A stretch of DNA of 64,000 bases from assembly GCF_016097555.1 (NCBI RefSeq), contig NC_054702.1, positions 86,632,525-86,696,524 of the forward strand. Reading direction: 5' to 3'. This DNA comes from Gigantopelta aegis. Taxonomy: Eukaryota; Mollusca; Gastropoda; Neomphalida; Peltospiridae. The notes beneath the pieces were generated by a model. That model did not search any database. It was given only the letters and a program-made list of their open reading frames with translations, and was not told the origin of the DNA. The position numbers were made by a program, and so were the translations under genes. Shown here in pieces: positions 34,801 through 44,721 of the stretch (the stretch's first letter is position 1; each line of letters starts with the position of its first letter).

Positions 34801-36873
34801 TCTTCAGTAGGAGAGTCTTCTGTAGAGTGTTGATCCCAGTCTCCACCAGCTTCGCACCAGACTCCTTGACAACGGGGAACGCAGTAATATCATCTTCATC
34901 TTCTCTGGATTATTAAAACATTTACTAATTAATGCATTACATTTAAGCAATGTAATTGTTATTTTTAAATAACAAAAATGATGTTCTAACATGATTTTCT
35001 GCTTATTAAAATTAAAAAACAAAAGGATATTTGTTTCCACTTCAACTCGGCACATTTTAAACCAGCTACTTGGTATCTGACATATGCAGGGCCGTACCCT
35101 GACCAAAATCCATGGGGGGGCACTAAATTTTATAAATAATTTTTAACATACTATAAAGATTAAACATTTCTATGCTATTACTGGAGATATATAAAAAAAT
35201 AAAAAAAGGACAAGATTCTCAGGGGGGGCAGCTGCCCCTCCCTGCCCCCCCGGAGGGTACGGCCCTGATATGGTTACTTTGACACTTTGTCAAGAGAGAG
35301 GAAAAGCATCTTCCACCACTTAGACTACCGGTACTACTTCTAAAAAGCAGTCAGGACTGTACACACCATGGCCTTTGATGTACCAGTTGGAAGGCACTAG
35401 TTGGGATGGGGGAAAACCTGAGCCAGTTGAGGGCAATTGATCCTGAAATCTTATTGACCTGAGGGAAGCAGTCAACCACTGAACTAGATTTATGGATGTA
35501 GTCCTGAACAACCAGATCAGCTCTTTGGGCAATCCTTCTAAAACTTTAAAGTCTAAGCTCAAATTTTTAATGATATCACTTTAAAAGTTTCATAAGCATG
35601 GGGCCAGGGATTTGAAGGAAAAAAATTCTTGTCATTCTTATCAAGTAGTAGTCAGTGATCTTTCAAGATAGATAGATAGATAGATAGATACATAGATACA
35701 TACTTTCATAACAGATAGAAAAAGATAATGTTTTCCATAATTTTGATAGTAGAAAATCCACAATTGATTAAAAATTACCTGATGTCATGTCTTCTACAGA
35801 ATTTTTTTTTTCTTTCACAAACTTAATTATAAAAAGATTGTTTAAAAAAAAAAAGGTTTTAAAATTTATCTAAAGCTTGGAACAAAAGCTGGGAAAAGGA
35901 AACAGCTGAACAGTTATGGCAATCTTTGATATATCAGTCTTGGAGCACTGGGTTGGAATGGGAAATACAAAATGGCTTTAGTGATGATGAATGATCAGAC
36001 AATCAACTGCATCCCACTAAACGAAACCACATGACTCTCAGGGTTTGAATTTTACCATGGCACCAACTCTGTGAGTGCTGTGGTTGCCTCCTTACTTGCC
36101 AATGTGCCCCTAAAATCAGATGTCATTGCCACATTGCCCTTTATGTTGTATATGTATCTTTAATTGTTAAAAATAATTGGAATTTTCAAAAAATTGAGCT
36201 TGGAGAAACAATTTGCAAAAGTTTTGTTCATTGATTTTTAGAACAAAATAAGATTGCACTCAGTTTTGCTTCCTTGAAAAAAAAGTTTAGTGATGTCAAA
36301 TACATGCATATCATTAATTTATAAATATAAACACTTAATGATCTACAATTATGAAGACTGTTTAAAGTTTAGTTGAACAACCCACTTTTAAACAAAAATT
36401 GAAATAGAACATTCACAAGCCATAATTCATCACTAGTAATTTACTAGTGTGTAATCTGCAAACTACATGAGGCTTTGCCAGATTAATCCAGGATCTGTTA
36501 AGGGATTACATTTCACACTTCAATGCATTCACCACCGTGTACCCGTCTCAGAAGGCGACTTCTGCATGCTCGTGTGCTACTATGGTGTTTACATAACAGT
36601 AAACCACCACGACACGGGAAATACATAAAACAGTGTGAAATATTGTACATCATAAACAATGTACGACGACAAACAACAATAAATTATGATTACATTAAAA
36701 ATGCACGGGCCAGTAAACTGTCTACAGCTAGAGACGTCAAAACAATGTTATACAAATTGAGCACAATAAATAACATAAATATTTAATTTATCTTCTCACC
36801 GTTCGTGCAGCTGAGTCACGAATACGTTTCTCTTCTGGTTGTCTAGGTCAAGTTTGTAAGTTCTTGTCGCCAT
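29720..36873 (-). CDS. CCDC42/CFAP73-family coiled-coil protein (DUF4200), complete
   Basis: Eight exons: 36873-36800, 34904-34685, 33879-33722, 32515-32433, 32077-31968, 31246-31076, 30616-30500, 29851-29720. Junctions are GT/AG, phases match, total 354 aa. The start MATRTYKLDLDNQKRNVFVT is followed by an acidic EDEDD patch, then long heptad-rich helices. The DUF4200 region (about residues 55-180) has the LLLKKDVEVQ, RVEKFEKFIQENEAKRRRAI and KLAKYKKYEDFL blocks found in CCDC42 and CFAP73 proteins. A late TEIGIIFMAIDNIYEKC helix and a short basic Ser/Pro tail (SPIKKRVFIDAP) end it. Family members act in axonemes (CFAP73/MIA2 with the I1 inner-arm dynein in Chlamydomonas) or in sperm manchette and centrosome (CCDC42). 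Which subfamily this belongs to I cannot settle by eye. A ciliary or flagellar role is inferred from the family. Confidence 0.88.
29881..30245. mobile_element. Mosaic MITE: family B left end, family A right end
   Basis: The left part (AAAGGGACTGTCTCAAGCTT, GCCAATGTAAGATATTTC) resembles family B copies at 49238 and 61282. The right part (AAAGTCACAGATTCTTGCTT, GGTTGTAGATGAACCAAACT) resembles family A. It lies in the last intron of the coiled-coil gene. Confidence 0.5.
31552..31770 (+). mobile_element. Old SINE copy
   Basis: It keeps AACTGGTACATAAAAGGCCA, CATGGTATGTACTGTCTTGT and CATATAAAAGATCCCTTGCT in order, with a degenerate head. A TC microsatellite replaces the tail. Confidence 0.7.
31771..31833. 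repeat. (TC)n microsatellite
   Basis: An uninterrupted TC run of over 60 bp, apparently grown from the TTTCCTCTCTC segment of the adjoining SINE. Confidence 0.95.
32963..33603. mobile_element. hAT derivative (copy 2), degenerate
   Basis: The ends TAGGATCACCATGAGT and ACTTGTGGAGGCCCTA correspond to the ends of the copy at 12040-12923. Flanks TTTCCCAG (32955-32962) and TTTCCCAT (33604-33611) form an 8-bp target duplication with one mismatch. CCGGGCACGGGCTGAGTC and GGGTCCAGGTTGAGTT equal the sub-terminal motifs of copy 1. No BED finger remains. It lies in an intron of the coiled-coil gene. Confidence 0.85.
33274..33590. repeat. About 54-bp tandem repeat inside the hAT copy
   Basis: Roughly six units of GACCCTTGAGTACTCAAGTT plus CAATATTTGAGACTCGGGTC and a CAGGTTGAGTTT block. 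Copy 1 of the element has the motif once, so the expansion happened after or independently of insertion. Confidence 0.9.
33885..34085. repeat. About 50-bp tandem repeat, four units
   Basis: Units of AAATAACTATATTAACTCCT followed by AGCAAATAAAGTTGTTCATC, in an intron of the coiled-coil gene, directly upstream (gene sense) of exon 33879-33722. Confidence 0.9.
34120..34680. repeat. Degenerate 35-40-bp minisatellite
   Basis: About fourteen diverged units of the form CAGTTTATGTAAATAATAAG then TAAAAGTACCCATATTGTAT. It ends immediately at the splice donor of exon 34904-34685. Confidence 0.8.
35087..35267. mobile_element. MITE with CAGGGCCGTA ends
   Basis: CAGGGCCGTACCCT and AGGGTACGGCCCTG are inverted ends, flanked by ATATG on both sides. 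Runs of G (GGGGGGGCAC) and C lie inside. The same end type recurs at 37170, 37536, 55598 and 60209. Confidence 0.7.
35330..35500 (-). mobile_element. Old SINE copy
   Basis: It retains CCATGGCCTTTGATGTACCA and CAACCACTGAACTAG in SINE order. A second very degenerate copy lies at about 35895-36060 (CTTTGATATATCAGTCTTGG). Confidence 0.55.
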
Positions 36874-37267
36874 TATTCCCGATCGGTAGTGAAAACGAAA
36901 TTACGACAAAAAATAATAGTCCATTATGAAAGGTCGTTATAATTATTTCTCGCCACCGTGGTCCACCATTGTTAAACAAGTCTGTGCAACCAGCGCACCT
37001 TGGTGATGGTCATGTGACTTGTGTACGGCTGTTTTCAGTTCATGTGATTTACCTTACAAATTCTATAGCTAACGATCTATAATAGACTTGTCCCAATACT
37101 AGTCATTCTACATAGGCCAACTATGTATTAAAAAAAAAATAGTTTTTAGTACACTCATGTCCTTTAGATCAGGGCCGTAACTAGCGGGGGGAGGGAGGGG
37201 GTGGGGGGTGGGGCAGTTGTCCCCCAGAATTTTTTTTCGGGAAAGCATTCTAGAAACTTAAAAAGAA

Positions 37268-37495
37268 AGAAAGAAATGTTTTATTTAACGACACACTCAA
37301 CACATGTTATTTACGGTTATATGACGTCAGACACATGGTTAAGGAACATACAGATTTTGAGAGGAAACCCGCTGTCGCCACTACATGGGCTACTCTTTCC
37401 GATTAGCAGCAAGGGATCTTTTATTTGCGCTTCCCACAGGCAGGATAGCACAAACCATGGCCTTTGTTGAACCAGTTATGGAGCACTGGTCGGTG
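37268..37495 (-). mobile_element. tRNA-derived SINE, tail type A, head missing
   Basis: TTTATTTAACGACACACTCA, CCGCTGTCGCCACTACATGG and GATAGCACAAACCATGGCCT occur in order. The tRNA-like head is absent. Confidence 0.85.
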
Positions 37496-37535
37496 CTAAT
37501 ATGTATATTATATATTTGATACATAACGTACTGTA

Positions 37536-37703
37536 CAGGCCCGTAGAAACGGGGTGGGGGGTGGGGTGGGGGGGGGTGAGGTGTTCTACTCTATATAAAT
37601 TAATATAAAAATATAGTTTGTGCCACCCCACCCCAACATTAGAGGCTTTGCCCCCCGCCCCCACCTCCCACCCCACACTGCAGACATCGTTCCTACGGGT
37701 CTG
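37536..37703. mobile_element. MITE with CAGGCCCGTA ends
   Basis: CAGGCCCGTAGAAACG and CGTTCCTACGGGTCTG are inverted ends. The interior is G-rich on the left and C-rich on the right (GGGGTGGGGGG, CCCCCGCCCCCAC), as in the related MITEs. Confidence 0.7.
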
Positions 37704-37841
37704 CTGTAATTAACTGCAAATTCATGATGGTTAACATGCAAAAGAACAGAACGGAATTTTATTTGAACTGGGATCATACAAAATGCGACATGAGCAAACA
37801 ACTGTACATAATAAATACATCTAAGCCTACGTAGTTTAAGG

Positions 37842-38155
37842 AGCGGGACATAGCCCAGTGGTAAAGCGTACGCCTGATGTGCGGTCGGTTTGGGATCGAT
37901 CCCCGTCGGTGGGCCCATTGGGTTATTTCTCGTTCCAACCAGTGCATCACGACTGGTATATCAAAGGCCATGGTATGTGCCATCCTATCTGTGGGATGGT
38001 GCATATATAAAAGATCCCTTGCTAGTAATGAATAAAATGTAGTGGGTTTCCTCTCTAAGACTAACTGTCAAAATCACCAAATGTTTGACATCCAATAGCC
38101 GATGATGAATAAATCAATGTGCTCTAGTGATGTCGTTAAACAAAACAAACTTTAA
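37842..38155 (+). mobile_element. tRNA-derived SINE, full length, tail type B
   Basis: The head GAGCGGGACATAGCCCAGTG with a B-box-like GGGATCGATCC is followed by the middle (ATCACGACTGGTATATCAAA) and a type B tail (CAATGTGCTCTAGTGATGTC). It lies about 450 bp upstream of the first countin-like gene. Confidence 0.9.
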
Positions 38156-38604
38156 CGTAGATTAGTGTAGTGATTTAAATGTTTTCAAAATACGGTTCAG
38201 AAATATCCATTAGTTTGTAACCTAATATTCATGCCACACAAAACAGCACCTCTTCTTGAAGGAAGGGGAGTCAGAACTTGGGCCCATGACAGGCATGCGC
38301 TATAACAGCTTGCTCTGAATGTGCATGTTAAGCCACTAGACCTTGGAAAACAGACCACAGTATTTACAAATATTTGGTTCATCAAAATAATACTTTAAAA
38401 TAAGCTTTTTGCTTTTCTGAAAAAAAAGTGATGACATTATATATACTCTCTCTTTTTAAAACCTTGGCTACGGCCCTAGCATAATCTAAGATACTCTGAT
38501 AAGGACACGTGACCTTAACAAGCTGATTAAACTGTAATCAAGTGATAAAACAGATTTTACTAGTTCAGACGGATTTTCTTATCAGTGTCGAATTTGTTAC
38601 AAAG

Positions 38605-41600
38605 ATGAAGGTATGTATTTGATTTTCTCGCATTATTTATTCTATAGAGATTATTATACGAGCTTGTGTGTCGTACTGATTTTACGAAACGAGTGTGAGG
38701 ATTTTTGTATTGCCCGAGCAAGAGCGAGGGTAATACATGAATCCTGACACGAGTTTCGTAAAATCAGTACGACTCACACGCAAGTGTAATAATTTCTTTA
38801 TTATCCATATTATTATTGTTGTTTTCTTTATGAATAACAAGACCCAACTCAAAATGTTTCAGCCACAACCAGAAGGAGACGACAAAATGACGTCATATTT
38901 CAAATGCACAGTCTGAACTAGGACTGGAGAAGCAACATCATGTTATGACGTCGCTTCGTATGATTATTATTAACTCGGTTATGTTGAACCATATGGATAA
39001 TAAAAAATTATTATTACATGAATAAATTCCACCAAGCAGCCCATACGTACATCGCTTTACGAAGTGATCATAGCGTTAAGATCACCTTTAGAGCATAAGG
39101 TAGCTAAGATTGCTTTGTAAAACGGGGCCGTGATATTTGTTTAAGCTGCAGTTACAACAACTTTAGTGATTCACCTCCCAAAAAGCTAAGTTTGGTCGCG
39201 TTCCCATTCATAAAGTATATACAAAAGTATATACAGACTATTCCCAAAGAATCTGGGGCCGATTTCATTAAATATCGTAAGTTTACGTCTGCTACTAGCA
39301 GTTATACAGGTCGTGCGTTTACACGTGTTCGGTCCATCCAGAACTTTTATTACAGTTTCTACGTGATACTGAATTTTATTGTAAATTTTAATTGTATCTA
39401 TCTGTGATATTTGTATTTTTGCACAGTCCTTTACACTGTGTTTTTATTTACATCTTGAATTTTTATATTGATGTGATTCAACATTTAATGTTTTGCTTTT
39501 ACCATAGTGTGACACCCGCTGGGGTGTCATTAAACATTCATTCATTCATTCATTCATTCATTACACGTGTTTGGCGTCGATTTCACGTAGAAAATTGCTT
39601 CTTTACGGATGATGGAGCATTTTAAAGACAAAAGAAAATGAAATGTGTATTTCTAACTGTATTTGTTGTATTATAATAGTAATAAGAATTGTGGTTTAGT
39701 CGTAGATTTACCTTTACGTGCAAAACTAGGCTTACGATGTTTTGTGAAATTGGGCCATGGGGCCTAATTCACAAAGCTCTCTGAGGCTCTGCTAGACAAC
39801 AAAGCATCCTCTTTGCAAGTCTTTTAGCATTGCACTGCAATATCGCTAAGTTGCGATATTTTAGTGAATTAGGTCCCAAGACTACTGCATCTTCAACAAG
39901 ATTTCAGGACCTATACAGTTATGACCTATAGATCAAGATTAAAGACTAATGTTTCGCAAACACCTGGCATCATCACTGTTTTGACAGTGTTTCATGAGTG
40001 CATATACCATCGCAGTTGCTATATATATATCCACAGAGTTCTGCCTTGTGCATGTTTAAATTGGTCGTACCAGACAAGGAAGGATGTACATCGTCTTGGG
40101 GTGTACAGTCCATCTATCTACAGACACAACACACGACAGCGCTTTCTGGTAACAGTCACGACCTTGCCAAAAAGTCCTTTTGACTCTTGTTTTGTTTAGA
40201 GAAACAGATTTTGATTATGGTAATGGTTTTGCATGTTTAGATTTCGTTACAAGGTACAATCACAATATCACTGTTTTTAAAGGTACTGGTCACAGTTCTC
40301 GTGTCCGTGTTCGTGGTTCAGACGATGGCGGGGGAGGTGGTGATGCGGAGGAGACGGAACCAAGTTCTTCCGTCCACAAAGTTCATTACCATGGTAACGC
40401 GGACATCACGACTTGACTACGACAAATTGGACATGTGTCCAGTGTGTATCGACTTCGCCGATGAAGCTATTGAGATGTTGACAGAGCTAGCATTAGGTAT
40501 ATTGTCCAATATATATATCCGGCTGCCCAAAACAAGATGAACGCTACTTTACTGATTAATAACTTGGAAAGTATTTATACCAGTATAATAATATTCTGTA
40601 CTTCATTTTTGGTGGTTATTACCCATGTTCAAAGTAAATATTTCAAGTACACAGGTTGAATACCTCATAAGTAACAAGAGAATCAAACTTGCATGTTAAA
40701 AGATGTAATGCCGGAGTCACATACACTTAGGGTGGTGAATATCTGGTGCTCAGTGAGTACCACTGTGTGTCACTGTGATGACATCTGTAAAGTCAAAGTC
40801 AAAGTTTGTTTTGTTTAACGACACCGCTAGAGGACATTGATTTATTAAACATCGGCTATTGGATGTCAATCATTTGGTAATTTCGACATATAGTTTCAGA
40901 GAGGAAACCCGCCACACTTTTCCATTAGTAAAACGGGATTTTTTATATGCATCATCCCACAGACAGGATAGCACATTCCACGGCCTTTGATATACCAGTC
41001 GTGGTGCATTGGCTGGAACGAGAAATAGCTCAATGGGCCCACGGACAGGGATCGATCCCAAACCGATCGCGCATCAAGCGAGCGCTTTACCACTGGGCTA
41101 CATCCCACTCCTCTGTTAGTCAAATGCCAATTGTCAAATGCAGGTAGCCTGTTAGATTATGTTTCGACTTATTTTCACTGAAAATCTTTAATAGTACTGA
41201 TTACTCCAAGATTTGGAGAAACGGTTTTCAGTAACGGTCTCAATAAGGCTGACAAAGCTAAGATTAAAGCTTGTTTTATTGAAAAGGGATAAGGAGCAAA
41301 ACGATTATTGAATACATTTTTCGGGAAAAGATTGAAAGATAAGTTCTGTATACTATCTCATCGAGATTAAAAACACTGACTAAATAAGAAACCGGGGTCA
41401 GTGTGTCAATAGGACGAGGAATACAATGATAATTTTTAAAACTAAAATAAGGCAACTTGAATCAGCTTTTTAGCATTACATCGTTTGATATACAATTTTG
41501 ATTCTGTCACTATTTAAAACGCATTCTACCTATTTACTTGAAATTTTTACCAAAAATGAATAATACCCATAATGATATCAGATAATTTTCATGTTTGTTT

Positions 41601-44600
41601 TGTTTAACGACACCACTGGAGCACATTGATTTATTAATCATCGGCTATTGGATTTTAAACATATGGTCATTTTGACACAGTTATAGAGAGGAAACCCGCT
41701 ACATTTAGTAGCAAGGGATCTTTTTTATGCACCATCCCACAGACAAGATAGCACATACCACGGCCTTTAACATACCAGTCGTGGTGCACTGGCTGGAACG
41801 AGAAATTGCCCAATGGGCCCACAGTCGAGGATCGATCCTAGACCGACCGCGCATCAGGTGTGCGCTTTACCATTGGGCTAAATGTAGGTCTGTAGACAGG
41901 GTGTTTGAAGGTGAAGGGGGATTTAACAGGCGAATACGCACTCAGTATTTTGACTTATCCAACGTAATTGCTACATAATAAAACAGACATTTATTTTTAA
42001 TTATAACGCTTGTAAATACTTTTGTTGTATTATTTCCAGATATAGGCGTCTTGGATTCGTGCCAAGTATTGTGTGATGCTCTAGCCTCTAAAACAGGAAG
42101 CCAAATTCTAGGGGTGCTTTGTCAAATTTTCTGCGACATCGAAGGTATCAACGAGTTTGTGAAGATTTTACAAAAGTGAGGCCTATATACGATAGTGATT
42201 GTATATATTTAGCTTTATGCTTTAGTAAAGTGAACCTGCGATGTCTTTTCGTTAAAAATATTCGTCCTCCATTTTGTGTCATACACAGGGTTGCAATACA
42301 CACGCACACTCGTACTGTGAGTGTTTTCAAGGTGCAACGAATGGGACAGAAGTTGTTCCACCTTATCAGTCACCTTGTATCAACATTGTTTATGGCCCTG
42401 TCACACTGTAGCGTATCGTACTAGCGTATGTCAGCGTATGAAAAATATCACTCATACGCTGGTATACGCTGACATACGCTATGGGTACGTTAGGCATAGG
42501 CTGTATACGTTTGAAGGACGGTGGCATACGCTGGCATACGGCGAGGTAGAAAATAATTTTTAAGCATGTTTAAACATTTTGTGCGTACTCCGACGTATGG
42601 TTTATACGCTAAGCATACGTTAGGCAGACACTGAATACGCTAGAGGTATGTGACTCCTAGGTCGAGTACGCTGGTCGTACGCTGGCATGAAGGTATTGAT
42701 AGCGCATTGATAGCGCATGAGTAACGTACTTCTAACATATGTCTGACGTATCTGCAACGTATATAGACATCTTAGCGTATGCCTGACGATTGAGTAACTT
42801 AATTAACGTACAACTAGCATATGATTGGCGTCTGGCCAGCGTATACCCAGCGTATTGCCAGCGTTTTGAGAAAGTGTACATATAGGTTCCCATTTCTAGC
42901 TCTTCTTCACTTCTTCGTGGACCTCGGACGAGAGACGATGGAGGTAACTCTTCTCCAACACCAGCATGATCTGATGAATTTGGCAGTTCACCACATCCAA
43001 GATAACAGGAGAAGGAGGAGAAGAAGAAGAAGAAGAAGACGTGAAGTCTGGGTGAGGCCATGGATCGGCAGGCGACGGCAGTTTGGCCTCTACGACCAGC
43101 TTCTGGTGGAGCTAAGATCCTTCAAGAACTTCATGCGGATGCCCCCCGAGATGTTCGATGAGCTGCTAGCCAGAGTGGGTCCCAGGATCACCAAACAACA
43201 CACCTGGTCCAGGGAGCCCCTGGAGCCTGGACTGAAGCTCGCACTGACTTTACGCCACCTTGCCTCTGGGAGCAAGTATTCAACCATGAAATACGGATGG
43301 AGGGTCCCCCACAACACCCAGTCACTCATTGTCAGAGAGGTCTGCCAAGCCATCATCGATGAGTACATGCCCGAGGTGATGAACTGCCCCACCACTCCTG
43401 AGGGATTGCGTGCCATGTCTGACAAGTTCCTCCAGAAGTGGAACTTCCCCCATACATGTGGAGCACTAGATGGGAAGCACATTGCCTGCAAGTGTCCTCC
43501 AAAGAGTGGTTTCCAATACTTCAACTATAAGGGATTCTACTCTGTTGTACTCATGGCCCTTGTAGACGCGGATTACAAGTTCATCTGGCCAGACCCCGGC
43601 GGTACAGGATCAGCATCAGACGCACAGATCTACAATAACTCTGAAATCAAGGAATTTGCTGAAGACGGTACCATCGGATTCCCGGCCCCAGATACTCTAC
43701 CCAATGACTACCAGGATGTCCCCTACTTCTTCATCGACAACGATGCCTTCGCCCTCCGAGAGACCACGATGAAGCCATACAGCCTCCGGGATCTGGACAA
43801 TGAAGAGAGGATATTTAACTACAGGCTTTCCCGCGACAGGAGGGTGGTTGAAAATGCCTTCGGCATCCTGGCATCCATACGCAGAGTACGCTGGCCATAC
43901 GCTGGTCACACGCTGACATACGCTGGTCATACGCTGTCATACGCTAGCCATACGCAGAGTACGCTGGCCATAGGCTAACATTTCCTGACATTCGCTAGTC
44001 ATACGCTGGCCATACGCTACTCATACGCTACGCATAGGTTAAATACGGTAAGTATACGCACAATTCTGCATTTTCAAGGGCTTCTTGTGCGTATCAAAAT
44101 TATTTTATGAATTTTCATACGCAACTCATACGTTTCTCTCATACGCTATAGTGTGACAGGGCCATTAGATATTAATTCATGAGTACATAAAAAAGGCTCT
44201 TAAAGTTTAATTAGACATTCATAAAACACGAAAGGTCTCAACATCATGGAAGAATATTTATCCATATAAATTGATATGACATTTAGTTTATTGCATTTGC
44301 ATCATTATAAAAATGACCTATACAGTGCGGAGTCATTCTTTTCAACACACTGGTAAAGTTTAAGAAAACAAAGTGGTGTTGGGATGTTTTATAATTCAAG
44401 GGTGCAATTCAAGTGATGAGTGGAACATGAGACAATTTTATTTAAATCTTTTTTTGCATATATAATAATAATTATTATTATTGTTATACTAATAATGTTT
44501 CTACAGATGTGCTGTAATTAGGCTTTAATTTTGTATGTTGTTTTTATCTTTCTCATAATTGAATTGATAAATATGTTTGTGATGATAACAGTTTTAAAGA

Positions 44601-44638
44601 AATAGGGCAAGAAGGGGAGAAAGGATGACGTGATAGAG

Positions 44639-44721
<83 letters not shown>

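Larger units (their letters stand above)
37170..38477. mobile_element. Possible composite element with CAGGGCCGTA ends
   Basis: CAGGGCCGTAACTAG on the left and CTTGGCTACGGCCCT on the right are inverted. Between them lie two SINEs and another MITE, so the original element would have been small and later filled by insertions. The pairing of these two ends is uncertain. Confidence 0.35.

Noticed and set aside
43090-43524. 144-residue minus-strand frame over the Harbinger element
   Set aside because: It is an antisense shadow of the DDE nuclease frame.
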